NCBI RefSeq assembly: GCF_007989805.1
Contig: NZ_BJUB01000005.1
Span: 124,001 to 188,000 of the forward strand
Direction: 5' to 3'
DNA from: Cellulomonas xylanilytica
GTDB taxonomy: Bacteria > Actinomycetota > Actinomycetes > Actinomycetales > Cellulomonadaceae
DNA length: 64,000 nucleotides
Position 1 is the stretch's first letter; each line of letters starts with the position of its first letter. Below, one piece after another: positions 16,348 to 25,593 of the stretch. The notes under the pieces were generated by a model. The model worked only from the letters and a program-made list of their open reading frames with translations, did no database searches and had not been told where the DNA came from. The position numbers and the translations under genes are program-made.

Positions 16348-18485
16348 TTCGCCGCGCCCTGATCGGGGTCGCGCTCGCCTTCGGTCTGGCGGTCGCCGGT
16401 CCTGCGCTTGCTGCCAGCGCGGCGCCCGTGGCGACGGCAGGTCCGGTGGCTACGAAGGCGTGCGCGCCTGCGCCTGAGCCGGCGTCACCGTTCGCCGCCC
16501 TGTCGGGCAAGTTCTACGGCGAACCCGCCACGGCGAGTGACGGCGACCCGTTCGCCAACGGAAACGTGAAGATCGCTGACGTCTACGGGTACTCCTACCA
16601 GTGGGCCAACTACGACAACGGGTGCTTGCCCGGCTCGGCGGTCTTGCCGCAGGCGCAGACCGACATGGCGAACGTCCTGCTGGGTGGCAGCGCGTCGATC
16701 TCCGCCTTCACGCATGGGCTCTTCAGCCTCGTCGTGACCCCCGACTTTCTCGCCCCGCTCGACGGCGTCCTGACGAGCGCGACCAGCGCGATCAAGGGCG
16801 GGTTCTGGGACCCGTGGGTCAGCGCGATCTTGATCCTGGTCGCAGCGGGCACACTCATAGCCGCGACTCGCGCCGAGGTCTCGTCGGCGGTGACCACAGT
16901 CGGCTGGGCCGTACTGGTCCTCGTGGGCGCGACGTACGTCATGAGCTACCCCGTGTCGTCGGCCCGTGCCGTCGACGAGCTTGTGCAGACGACCGTCGCG
17001 ACGTCGGCTCGAGCGATCGGCGCGACGAACGAGACCTCCGGTCCACCGGCTGCGGACACGCAGGCGCGCGAGAGCACGAACCCGGCGCAGGCCGCTCTCG
17101 ACGACATGTTCGACACGATCAACCGCGACACGTTCTACGAGGCATGGCTCGAGGGGACGCTCGGGTCGTCGGACAGCGCAGTTGCTCGAGCGCACGGCCC
17201 CGACCTGTTCCGTGCATCGCACCTGTCGTGGAGCGAGGCAGAGATCGTCAAGGACGACCCCGACGCCGGCCAGGCGATCATCGAGGCGAAGAAGGCTCTG
17301 TGGGTCACGACGGCAGCCGCGGTTGAGCGCGCCGACTCCGCGGCCTACCAGCAGCTCACGGGCAACAACGGGCGGTGGGATGCGGCGGCAACCGTCGCAC
17401 TGCGGGTCGCCCTGATGATGCCGTTCCTCGTGGTTGCCGCGGTGTTCATGGTCGTGGCCTACGTCGCGACCCGCGTGTTTGTCCCGCTGGCGCCGGCGTT
17501 CGGTGTCCTCGGGCTTCTGTATGCCACCCAGGACTGGGTCATCGACGTTCTCAAGCAGGTCGGCCGGTTCATCATTCTCGGTCCGGCGTTCTTCGTCGCC
17601 GCGCTGGCGAACCTGCTGCTCGACACAGCGGTGCTCGACTCCGACATCGCCTTCGGACTCAAGCTCGTGATTGTCGCGGCCGTCCCGTTCGTGCTGTTCA
17701 AGCTGCTGCGTCCTGGCCGTGCGGTTCCCGGTTCGCGCGCAGCACGCCGCATGGCCAGGTTCGGGCTAGGAACCCTCCTGAACGCGTCCGTCACCCGTCG
17801 GGCGGTGCGCGAAGGTGTCGACGACGCACAGGGCAACGACGGCGCCGGCGCCACTCCCGCCCACTCGAGCGTTGGGCGCGATCCGAATCGGGTCGGGACT
17901 ATCAAGAGCGCACCTGTAGCTACGGGCGACACACTCGCGATCACGGCAGGCAGTCGGCGGCCACGCGAGCTCCCATCGGCGCTCCCCCGTGACGTGCCCG
18001 AGGTGCCCGTGCTCGCGGCGAGAAGCCAGCCCGTCGACCGCAGCAACGAGCTGCCCATTCACCAGCCAGAGGGACGCACGCTCACGCGACGCACCCGCCG
18101 AGAGCTCGCTGCCATTGGTGGCGGGCCAGAGCAGGACGCTGTCACGTCTCGCCCGCGAGAGACCTTCACGGCCGCCGCCGACTCGGACACCGCAGCGCGG
18201 GTCCTGCCTCCCGCCACGTCAGCCTCTGGTCGTGGTCGAGATCTCGGTGCCGGAGAGCTGCTGAGCCACCCGGCGACCCGGCCGGATGAGCGGGACGTCG
18301 ACCTTGCCGCGCCGGTCGACAAGAGCGTTCCTCGGGGCGAGCTCATCGGTCGCTCGACGGAGCTGCCGACAGGCATCGTCGAGGCGACGACGCGGTATGA
18401 CGCCGAGGGCAATCCCGTCTTCGAGATCTGGCGTCCGCCGACGACCGTGCACACGGACGGCGATGGCCCGGAGGAGTTACGCTGA
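16344..18485 (+). CDS. VirB6/TrbL-like polytopic conjugation protein with signal peptide
   Basis: 713 residues. It begins with a signal peptide (RRALIGVALAFGLAVAGPAL, then ASA). An extracytoplasmic region and about six to seven membrane helices follow between residues 150 and 460, and then a long hydrophilic, Arg/Pro/Thr-rich cytoplasmic tail (about 465-713). It is the channel-forming VirB6/TrbL-type component of the actinobacterial system. The next start overlaps its stop (TGATG). The tail is probably the contact surface for VirB4 or the coupling protein (inference). Confidence 0.75.
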   Translation: MIRRALIGVALAFGLAVAGPALAASAAPVATAGPVATKACAPAPEPASPFAALSGKFYGEPATASDGDPFANGNVKIADVYGYSYQWANYDNGCLPGSAVLPQAQTDMANVLLGGSASISAFTHGLFSLVVTPDFLAPLDGVLTSATSAIKGGFWDPWVSAILILVAAGTLIAATRAEVSSAVTTVGWAVLVLVGATYVMSYPVSSARAVDELVQTTVATSARAIGATNETSGPPAADTQARESTNPAQAALDDMFDTINRDTFYEAWLEGTLGSSDSAVARAHGPDLFRASHLSWSEAEIVKDDPDAGQAIIEAKKALWVTTAAAVERADSAAYQQLTGNNGRWDAAATVALRVALMMPFLVVAAVFMVVAYVATRVFVPLAPAFGVLGLLYATQDWVIDVLKQVGRFIILGPAFFVAALANLLLDTAVLDSDIAFGLKLVIVAAVPFVLFKLLRPGRAVPGSRAARRMARFGLGTLLNASVTRRAVREGVDDAQGNDGAGATPAHSSVGRDPNRVGTIKSAPVATGDTLAITAGSRRPRELPSALPRDVPEVPVLAARSQPVDRSNELPIHQPEGRTLTRRTRRELAAIGGGPEQDAVTSRPRETFTAAADSDTAARVLPPATSASGRGRDLGAGELLSHPATRPDERDVDLAAPVDKSVPRGELIGRSTELPTGIVEATTRYDAEGNPVFEIWRPPTTVHTDGDGPEELR

Positions 18486-19054
18486 TGTGGGAAGCAATCG
18501 CCCCGATCGTCCGATGGCCGCTCTACTCGCCGGTGCGATTCGTCATGGTCGTCGTTCTCGCGCTGGTCGGAGTGTTCGTCGCCGGAGAGATGAATGACAG
18601 GCCGAGCCCATCAGAGCCGGCCGCATCGATCTCATCGACGCCTACAGCCGCTGCGTCGCCATCATCGGGTCCGCCGACCAGCATGGCTGTAGACGACATC
18701 TCCGCCACGGACGAGCTGAGCGTTGACCCGGCCGACGATGACCCTTCGGCGGCCGCAGCCAACGCCGCCGCGGCCTTCGTCGCCTCCTGGGCCAGGCCCG
18801 ACCTCGACGTCGAGGTGTGGTCCGCTGGCGTACGGCCGCTGGCCACAAGCGAGCTGTGGTCAACAGGGCTGAGCATGACCGAGCCATCCAGTACGCCCGA
18901 TGTCACCGTCCGCGGGGAGCCGAGGGAGGTGGCGATGAACGCCGAGGAGGGCGTGCTCGACGTGCCGACGACGGGCGCGTGGGTGCGCGTGTACGTCGTG
19001 CCCAGCCCGGACCACCGGGGATGGCTGGTCTCCCGTGTCGAGCCGGTGGACTGA
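18485..19054 (+). CDS. VirB8/TcpC-like bitopic conjugation protein
   Basis: 189 residues: short N-terminal cytoplasmic part, one membrane helix (VRFVMVVVLALVGVFVAG), a Ser/Pro/Thr linker (about residues 40-90), and an extracytoplasmic domain beginning NAAAAFVASWARPD. That domain resembles the NTF2-like fold of VirB8/TcpC, as judged by its architecture and its place after VirB6. No single diagnostic motif is visible. It is followed 15 bp later by the hydrolase gene. Confidence 0.6.
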   Translation: MWEAIAPIVRWPLYSPVRFVMVVVLALVGVFVAGEMNDRPSPSEPAASISSTPTAAASPSSGPPTSMAVDDISATDELSVDPADDDPSAAAANAAAAFVASWARPDLDVEVWSAGVRPLATSELWSTGLSMTEPSSTPDVTVRGEPREVAMNAEEGVLDVPTTGAWVRVYVVPSPDHRGWLVSRVEPVD

Positions 19055-19069
19055 CCCGGAGGGAGATCG

Positions 19070-20386
19070 GTGGAAGCGTTCGCGGCCTGGCTCGTCGTCT
19101 GGGCCAAGACCCGGGCCGTCGGCTGGCTCGCGCGCCATTGGCCCAAGCTCGTCGCTGCTGTCCTCACGGTGGGTGGTGCGGCGGTGTTCGTGGCGGTCAC
19201 GGCGGCGACCCTGGTGTCTGGCACGGACCAGGACGCTGTGGCAGCGAACGCGTGCACCGAGCTGGGCTACCTGGTGGACGACGCCGCGTACCAGCCGCCT
19301 CCTGTCGACCAGAAGCCTGCTATCCCGACCGGCGGGCCCGTCGCCGGGTTCGGTCGAGACGATGTCGACAAGATCGTGAATGCTCGGGCGATCGTCGCAG
19401 CTGGCACTGAGGCCGGCGTCGGGCGACGTGGCCTCATCGTGGCTATCGCCGCGGCGTTGCAGGAATCGGGGCTCGAGAACGTCCGCCACGGTGACCGCGA
19501 CTCGCTCGGGCTCTTCCAGCAGCGGCCGTCGCAAGGATGGGGTACGCCGGAGCAAGTGCTCGACCCTCGCTTCGCCGCACTAGCATTCTTCGGCGGCGCC
19601 ACCTCGCCGCACTTCCATCTCCCGGCGGGTAAGTCGTCCCCCGCCGGCCTGCTGGACGTACCCGGGTGGGCGGACCTGCCGGTGACGGTCGCGGCGCAGA
19701 GCGTGCAGCGGTCGGCGTTCCCCGACGCCTATGCGAAGCACGAGGCCCGAGCAGTCCTGATCGTGGATGCGCTCATCGGCGGTTCCCCCGCGGCCGCGAT
19801 AGCTCCTCCTCCGGACGTCGGGGCGCCCCTGCGAAGCGATCACTCGGGCGCGGTGACGGCCGCCGACTATCGCGCGAGCGGTGTCGACATCGATGCGTTC
19901 TGCTCGTCGAGCTTCGAGCTCGCTTCGGACTCCCGTCCAGGGGCTGGCCCGGGGGGTCAGATCATCCCGGCCGGCGCGTGGACAGCGCCGCTGCAGTCCA
20001 GAGTCACGTCGGCGTTCGGGAACAGGTTCCACCCCGTGTACCGCGAATGGCGCCTGCACGCGGGCACCGATTTTCATGCCGCGGTCGGGACAGCGATCGC
20101 GTCCCCCACGGTGGGCGTCGTCGAGGGCGTTTCGTGGAGCTCGGGTGGCGGCCTGACCGTCACCATCACGCACGCCGATGGCGTCGAGACCCAGCATCTG
20201 CATCTGTCCGAAGCACTGGTGAAGCCCGGCGCGGAAGTTCAGGGCGGTCAAGTCATCGCTCTGTCCGGGGGCAGCGGCGTCGGCACCCGGCCGCATTACC
20301 ACTTCGAGGTGCACGTCGACGGAGAGCCGGTCGACGCGGAGCCGTTCATGCTGCAGCGCGGAGTCAACCTGCGAGCATGGTCATGA
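19070..20386 (+). CDS. Peptidoglycan hydrolase: transglycosylase-like plus M23 peptidase (VirB1/TcpG-like)
   Basis: 438 residues that open a hole in peptidoglycan for the transfer channel. An N-terminal cytoplasmic stretch and a membrane helix (AAVLTVGGAAVFVAVTAATL) lead to a lysozyme-like domain with AAALQESGLENVRHGDRDS then GLFQQRP. A C-terminal M23 (LytM) domain follows with Zn ligands in LHAGTDF (H..D) and HYHFEVH. The start is GTG 19070 with GGAGGGAG upstream. Two-domain hydrolases of this kind are standard in Gram-positive type IV systems. Confidence 0.87.
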   Translation: MEAFAAWLVVWAKTRAVGWLARHWPKLVAAVLTVGGAAVFVAVTAATLVSGTDQDAVAANACTELGYLVDDAAYQPPPVDQKPAIPTGGPVAGFGRDDVDKIVNARAIVAAGTEAGVGRRGLIVAIAAALQESGLENVRHGDRDSLGLFQQRPSQGWGTPEQVLDPRFAALAFFGGATSPHFHLPAGKSSPAGLLDVPGWADLPVTVAAQSVQRSAFPDAYAKHEARAVLIVDALIGGSPAAAIAPPPDVGAPLRSDHSGAVTAADYRASGVDIDAFCSSSFELASDSRPGAGPGGQIIPAGAWTAPLQSRVTSAFGNRFHPVYREWRLHAGTDFHAAVGTAIASPTVGVVEGVSWSSGGGLTVTITHADGVETQHLHLSEALVKPGAEVQGGQVIALSGGSGVGTRPHYHFEVHVDGEPVDAEPFMLQRGVNLRAWS

Positions 20387-21048
20387 TGGACGCCGACTTC
20401 TTCGCGTTCGAGGACGTCACGTGGCAGACGGTGCCGCCGCCGGCTCGGCACCCGGTGCCCGCTGCGTACGTGCCCGACCTCGACGTCGGGGACGAGCTGA
20501 CCATCGGCCTCCCGAACCGGTACTTCATCGACGGGCAGGTGCTTCTTCGGCCCGAGCGGGAAGTCGTCGATTTCTCCGATGACGGCACGCTGCACGAGTC
20601 TCTGGCCGTGTGTGCGCCGCTCCACTATTGGACCTGGAAGGCCAGCCCGTCGCGGAACCCCGTCATGCAGTGGTGGCCGGTCGAGTACGCGTGGGCCTAC
20701 AGAGATGCCGGAGCGCCGGGCGAGTCGGCGCCCACAGCGCTCGATGCGATGGACGAGCAACGCTCATGGCTGGATCGCGTGCGGCTCGATGCGAGCCAGC
20801 CTCCTGTCCTGCTCCCGGTCCCTGTGCGAGAGGCCGGCGCGCTCACTGGCCGAGCCCTGCGCTCACGGAACCCCGCGGGAGAGTGGTTCTGGTTCGTCGG
20901 CGTCTCCGAGCCGGTGGACGTGCACGGGGAGATCTGCGTCCAAGTCGTGCCGTCGTCCCACTGGTGGCTTCACCAGGTGGGCTACTACTCGGAGCTCCAG
21001 GACAAGGTGCGGTCCGTACCGCTCCATCGACTCTTTGCATACGTCTGA
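20383..21048 (+). CDS. Hypothetical protein, last gene of the transfer operon
   Basis: 221 residues, acidic, rich in Trp and aromatic residues, with no membrane helix or signal peptide. Phrases such as HYWTWKASPSRNPVMQWWPVE and GEWFWFVGVSEP occur, but none matches a family I recognise. The ATG at 20383 overlaps the preceding stop by 4 bp (ATG 20377 is an alternative), so it belongs to the operon. The 248 bp after it (21049-21296) hold no credible gene. Confidence 0.65.
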   Translation: MMDADFFAFEDVTWQTVPPPARHPVPAAYVPDLDVGDELTIGLPNRYFIDGQVLLRPEREVVDFSDDGTLHESLAVCAPLHYWTWKASPSRNPVMQWWPVEYAWAYRDAGAPGESAPTALDAMDEQRSWLDRVRLDASQPPVLLPVPVREAGALTGRALRSRNPAGEWFWFVGVSEPVDVHGEICVQVVPSSHWWLHQVGYYSELQDKVRSVPLHRLFAYV

Positions 21049-21296
21049 CTTCACGTTTGTCGCGGACAACGACGCGAAGACCATGTACTGGGCGCGCCAT
21101 GATCCTTACGACGGCATGCGGCATGCGCCTCAGCCGCACTCGACGCGTGACGCTCGTGGCGAGGACGACACCGCCGACATAAAGCACCACCGCACGGCAC
21201 TGCGTGGCGCAAGCCGGTCACAGTGTCGCGACACCGAATTCTTCAAGTACGACCGAGAACGCATCCATCCAGACTTCTCGATGCAGAGCGGGCTCC

Positions 21297-21647
21297 TCAC
21301 ACCTCGATGTAGGTGAATGGGGCGTACTCGTTCAGGAGGTCGGACGGCATCTCGTACAGCTGGGCGTCGGGCTCCTGGGTCCACAGGTACGGGCGGGCAA
21401 CCTCTTCGGGCATCTCCACCACGACGAGGAAACCCTCCCCGGTATAGGTCTCCATCTCGGCCCGGCGCCCGGGGCTGTTGCCGAGCAACATGTGGAAGCC
21501 GCGACGCGACGGGGACCCGGTCTCGGCCGAGAAGCCCTCCCGCTGGATCGCGTCCCGCGACGAGGGATCAACGAGGTGAAAGAAGAGCACGTGAGATCCG
21601 ATCAGCCTTGCCGGGGGACGGAGCGCCGCAGGCCGGCGCGCAGCCAC
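21297..21647 (-). CDS. Hypothetical protein with an ART/phosphotransferase-like N-terminal pattern
   Basis: Up to 116 residues. The pattern HLVDPSSRDAIQREGF followed by GFHML and later EGFLVVVEMP resembles the entry helix of small ADP-ribosyltransferase-like folds (xxH-[ST]-xxAxxIxxxGF), but the catalytic set is not evident. The first residues are Arg/Ala/Pro-rich and may be untranslated; a GTG at about residue 20 is an alternative start. It is isolated between convergent units. Function unknown. Confidence 0.45.
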   Translation of the reverse strand: MAARRPAALRPPARLIGSHVLFFHLVDPSSRDAIQREGFSAETGSPSRRGFHMLLGNSPGRRAEMETYTGEGFLVVVEMPEEVARPYLWTQEPDAQLYEMPSDLLNEYAPFTYIEV

Positions 21648-21951
21648 GATCGAGGTTGTGGTGCAGTTCGCGCTCAGTAGCGTGCGTACCGTCAGTGAGA
21701 ATCAGGTGACTCAGGGGTGAGCGCACTCCCCGAGCTGCTGCTCATGCTGCGACTCTGAACGACGGCGCCACGCACCGCAACATCTCCACCGTCCCCGACG
21801 TAGCCCGGCGTGATGTTGGAGGTCCTCGCCCTATCGACAGCGGGACGGCGCCGTCACGGCACGATCATTCGTCGTCGAGCGGGGAGGCCACTCACGGTGA
21901 GATGTCCAGCCGTGCGGTTCGTGATCTGTCACGCCTGCTAGCGGAACGAAG
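21648..21951. other. Intergenic region without recognised features
   Basis: 304 bp between two minus-strand genes. No open frame with coding character, strong hairpin or repeat was found. Confidence 0.5.
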
Positions 21952-23211
21952 TCATCGAACGGCCTGGATGACTGGTGGGAACCACTCGCCGCGGAGCGCG
22001 GGCGCGCGGGCGACGTACAGGCGCAGGTTCAAGGAGAATCCCCGGCCGGCCGGGGTGGGCAGCCAGTTGGCGTCACCGGCCTCGGCGGGGCGTTCCGGGG
22101 CGAGCCAGATGCTGGTCGTGCCGTCGCTGTTGGTGGTGAGTGACGCTTCGGAGTTGATGTCGAACCGGTCGAGCGGGTTCGCGACGACGTGATAGTCGGG
22201 GACCGAGTAGAGGGTGAGCGACCAGAACGCGTCGACCAGGCTGTCGGGCTCGTCGGACGCGAAGCGGATCTCGTAGGTCTGGCTGCCGTCCAGGAGCTCG
22301 CCGTCGCTGCCGAGCTGGCCGACGTAGTAGATGGCCTCGTCGACGACGTTGGCCCAGATTCCTCCGTAGTCGACGATGGCACGGGCGAGGACGTCGTTGC
22401 CGAACCGGCCAGCGGAGAAGGCGACGGACCACCCGTTGCGTTGGGTGCCGAAGCCCTTGGTGCCGGCCAGGAAGGCAGGCACGGCCTTGGTGTGGATGAC
22501 GGCGTCGACAGCCGCTGCTGCGTCGTCGCTCGTGGCCACGTAATTGGCGACGGAGCTCACCATGGCGCTGTACCGGGCGGCGTCGGGCATGGCGTCGGGT
22601 GCGGTGGCCAGCAGTGCCGGGCCGACCCGGAACGCCTCGACGCCGGGCAGCTGGGTGTTGGTGAAGTCCGGCACGACCGGAGGCGGTGCGATCTCGACCC
22701 CGTCCGGGGCGTGGATGGTGAACTGCTGCTGCAGCGCTACCGCGGCGTCGGGGGTGTCCTTGAGCTCGACCCGGGCCAGGATCTTGGCCTTGGGACCGGG
22801 CAGGTCGATGACCAGGGCGCCAGGGTCGACTGTGGGCGTCGAGCCGGCGAGCCGGAACGCGATCGTGCCGGCCGGGTGGTCGGCGTTGTTGCGTTCGTTC
22901 ACGTTCGCGATGACCTCGCCCCACACGTCCATGATCTGCACCGTGTAGTAGCGCCCCGAGATCTGCGGTACCTCGAGCGTGACGGCGTGCTCGGCATCAA
23001 CGGCAACCCACGCCTCGAGGTACGCCACGTCCAGGTTCGGGTTCACGAACTCGGCCGACCCGACCGGGTTGTACTTGATCTGGTTCCAGCCGACCCCCTC
23101 GACGTTGATGTCGTAGTTCTCCTGCCGGGCGACCAGCAGGCGAGCGAAGAGGTACAGGTAGGCGCTGACGACGTCGTCGTCGCTCGGCTGGGTGATGGGC
23201 GATTCGGACAT
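21952..23211 (-). CDS. DUF1254/DUF1214 domain protein
   Basis: 419 residues. The N-terminal DUF1254 part has NPNLDVAYLEAWVAVD and the pattern GRYYTVQIMDVWGEVIANV. The C-terminal DUF1214 part has FWSLTLYSVPDYHVVANPLDRF and GTTSIWLAPERP. No signal peptide is visible, unlike many homologues. The biochemical role of the family is unknown. The ATG at 23211 has GAGGGGG 5 nt upstream. It is the last gene of a sulP-gap-DUF1254 operon within the element. Confidence 0.88.
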   Translation of the reverse strand: MSESPITQPSDDDVVSAYLYLFARLLVARQENYDINVEGVGWNQIKYNPVGSAEFVNPNLDVAYLEAWVAVDAEHAVTLEVPQISGRYYTVQIMDVWGEVIANVNERNNADHPAGTIAFRLAGSTPTVDPGALVIDLPGPKAKILARVELKDTPDAAVALQQQFTIHAPDGVEIAPPPVVPDFTNTQLPGVEAFRVGPALLATAPDAMPDAARYSAMVSSVANYVATSDDAAAAVDAVIHTKAVPAFLAGTKGFGTQRNGWSVAFSAGRFGNDVLARAIVDYGGIWANVVDEAIYYVGQLGSDGELLDGSQTYEIRFASDEPDSLVDAFWSLTLYSVPDYHVVANPLDRFDINSEASLTTNSDGTTSIWLAPERPAEAGDANWLPTPAGRGFSLNLRLYVARAPALRGEWFPPVIQAVR

Positions 23212-23251
23212 TGGGTCCCCCTCAGTTCACGGTTCTTGGCGGCGTGACGGG

Positions 23252-23923
23252 TCAGAAGCTGCCGATGCCCTTGCCGATCACGGCAACGCCGATGACCAGC
23301 AGCAGCACCGCCATGACCGTGGCGTTGTTGTGGACGAGCCAGGTGTGTAGCGCCCGGAGCGGGGCGGCCATCCGAGCCGAGGCAGCGAGATAGGCGATGA
23401 CCGGGATCGCCACAGTGGATGCCGCGATGGCGGTGTAGACCAGGATGGCTCCGGCGGACTGCCCGGCGGACAGTCCTGCTGATCCGATCACGACCCCGGC
23501 GGCCGCGCCCATCAGCAGGTTCTTCGGGTTCAGGCCGGACAGCAGGAAGCCCAGCACGAGGGCGCGTCCGGCGGTCATCGTGTCGATCGCGGCCATCCAC
23601 TTCGGCAGGGCGGCCTCTTCGTCCCCGGTGGGCCGCGAACGCCACTGCTTGACAGCGAGCAGGAGCAGCAGGACGCCCAGAACGATCTTGATCGTTCCGG
23701 CGATCGGCTGGGACTCGTCGGCACCGTCTTGGGGTAGGACGGAGGACAGCAGCGTGAACAGGACGACGGCGACGACGATCCCGAGCACCCATCCGACCAG
23801 GAAGCCGAGGCTGGTGCCCTTCGCCTTCGGAGACAGGAGCATGAGGATCGCGGCGATGACGGGGATCGGGCTGATCGCTACCCCGAGGGCCAGGGGAAGG
23901 ATCTCGCCGATGACGTCGGTCAT
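23252..23923 (-). CDS. GAP-family (Sap-like) membrane protein
   Basis: 223 residues with six predicted helices. It opens EILPLALGVAISPIPVIAAI and has LGFLLSGLNPKNLLM in the middle, the LysE-superfamily-type repeat signature of the GAP (sulfolipid-addressing-like) family. It may export a small lipid or amphipathic compound; the substrate is unknown. Its ATG overlaps the sulP stop by 4 bp, so it is translated with the transporter upstream. Confidence 0.83.
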   Translation of the reverse strand: MTDVIGEILPLALGVAISPIPVIAAILMLLSPKAKGTSLGFLVGWVLGIVVAVVLFTLLSSVLPQDGADESQPIAGTIKIVLGVLLLLLAVKQWRSRPTGDEEAALPKWMAAIDTMTAGRALVLGFLLSGLNPKNLLMGAAAGVVIGSAGLSAGQSAGAILVYTAIAASTVAIPVIAYLAASARMAAPLRALHTWLVHNNATVMAVLLLVIGVAVIGKGIGSF

Positions 23924-25593
23924 GGAACCTGCTTTCGTTGTGCGCCGGTCAGGCGGGGGGTCGCGTCGATGGCGGCCAGGGCGGCCCGGTTGGTCGGGTA
24001 GAGCGGTTCCTCGTCGATCAGACCGAGGGCGCGGAAGCGTTCGGCGATCGCCGTGCGGGGCCGGCTGAACGCCAGTGTGATGTCCCGGTCCCGCAGCCAG
24101 ACCTTGAGCCCGGAAAACGCCTCCGCGCCGGTCACATCGACGTCGGTGACGGCCTCGAGGTCGACGACGACGGTCCGGACGTCCGAGCTCTCGGTCACGG
24201 CTCGTTTCACCGCGTCGGCGAACACCGAGCCGTTGGCGAAGAACAACGGCGCCGCGAGGCGGATCACCACCACCCCCGGTGCTGTCGCCGTCCCGACCGG
24301 TGCCGGGTCGAGCAGCGAGGAGTCGGGGTTGTCATCTGCGGCCAGCACGTCGATGGCCGGTGTCGAGGCCCGCTTGGCCAGGTTGATCAGGGCGAGCACG
24401 AACGAAACCACGATGCCAGGGATCGCACCGACCAGAAGGGTGACCAGGAAGCACACCACGCCGATCGCGAACTCGAAGCGGTCCTGCGCCCAGAGCTCCC
24501 GAAAGTCCCGGATGCCCAGCAGCGGCAGGACGGCGACGCCGACGATCGCCCCGATGGCCGGCGATGGAATGTGCTCGAGCAGCGCCGTGCCGAACAGCAG
24601 CAGGAGCAGTGTCCCGGTCGCGGCAACCACGGAGGGCAGCTGTGTTCGCGAGCCGGCCTGGTCCATCGCCGCGGTGCGTGAGGTCGAGGAGCCCACAGCG
24701 AACCCGCCCGTCGTGCCGGCGGCGAGGTTGGCGGCGCCGAACGCGAGCAGGTCCCGGTTCGGGTCTGTGCTGTAGCGGCGCTTCTCGCCGTAGCTGCGCG
24801 CCACGAGAAGGCCCTCGGCCATGGTGACCATCGTCAGGGCGATCGCCGAGGGGACCAGGGCGAGCCAGGTCGCGAGGTCCAGCGTCGGCCACGTCAACGT
24901 CGGCGGTCCGGCGTCCACCGGGCCCAGCACCGCCACGCCCTGCGACTCCAGCCCGGTCACAGTCACGACCAGCGTCGCGACGACCAGCACCACCAGCGCC
25001 CATGGCACCGCCCGGGCGATCCTGCGGCCACCGAGGAGCACCGCGACGGCGACCACGGCGATCAGCACCGACCAGCCGTTCGCCGTCGACAACCCCGCCA
25101 CGAGACCGGAGACCTTCTCGGTGAACTCACCGCCGGAGTCGATCTTCACCCCGAGCATCTTCGCGACCTGGCTGGCCAGGATGTCGAGCGCCAGGCCCCC
25201 GACGAAACCCACCAGGATCGGCTTGGACAAGAAGTTGGCCAGGAACCCGAGCTTGAACACCGCGGCCAGGACGAAGAGCGCCCCGCAGATGACCGCCTGC
25301 GCGAACGCCATCATCAGGTACTCGTCACCTCCGGCGACCGCCAACCCACCGATCGACGAGGCGACCAGCGCCGCGGCAGCCGCGTCGGGCGAGGCGACGA
25401 CCTGGCGCGACGACACCACCAACGCGTAGACGATCGCCGGAAGCACGAGTGCGTAGAGCCCGGCCGTCGGTGGAAGACCCGCGATCTGGGCATACCCGAT
25501 GTTCAAGGGCACCGCGATCGCCAGCAACGTGACCCCGGCGACCGCCTCAGATGCGGCATTGCGCCAGGTCAGCCCAACGAAAGGTCGATCCAT
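23920..25593 (-). CDS. SulP-family anion transporter with STAS domain
   Basis: 557 residues. The transmembrane core (about residues 10-420) carries AVPLNIGYAQIAGLPPTAGL, then FVGGLALDILASQ, and GGFAVGSSTSRTA in the signature helix region. A C-terminal STAS domain follows (VVVIRLAAPLFFANG, VVVDLEAVTDVDVTGAEAF). The family carries sulfate, bicarbonate or dicarboxylates. The STAS phospho-acceptor position has Thr in place of the usual Ser. The start ATG at 25593 is preferred over an upstream frame to 25659 because family homology begins here. It is first in its operon, downstream of a PAS-ANTAR-STAS regulator on the same strand. Confidence 0.9.
   Translation of the reverse strand: MDRPFVGLTWRNAASEAVAGVTLLAIAVPLNIGYAQIAGLPPTAGLYALVLPAIVYALVVSSRQVVASPDAAAAALVASSIGGLAVAGGDEYLMMAFAQAVICGALFVLAAVFKLGFLANFLSKPILVGFVGGLALDILASQVAKMLGVKIDSGGEFTEKVSGLVAGLSTANGWSVLIAVVAVAVLLGGRRIARAVPWALVVLVVATLVVTVTGLESQGVAVLGPVDAGPPTLTWPTLDLATWLALVPSAIALTMVTMAEGLLVARSYGEKRRYSTDPNRDLLAFGAANLAAGTTGGFAVGSSTSRTAAMDQAGSRTQLPSVVAATGTLLLLLFGTALLEHIPSPAIGAIVGVAVLPLLGIRDFRELWAQDRFEFAIGVVCFLVTLLVGAIPGIVVSFVLALINLAKRASTPAIDVLAADDNPDSSLLDPAPVGTATAPGVVVIRLAAPLFFANGSVFADAVKRAVTESSDVRTVVVDLEAVTDVDVTGAEAFSGLKVWLRDRDITLAFSRPRTAIAERFRALGLIDEEPLYPTNRAALAAIDATPRLTGAQRKQVP

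Noticed and set aside
20579..21316. 245-codon plus-strand frame reaching past the end of the transfer operon
   Set aside because: It mostly shadows the 20383-21048 gene; the non-overlapping tail has no ribosome-binding site or family resemblance.
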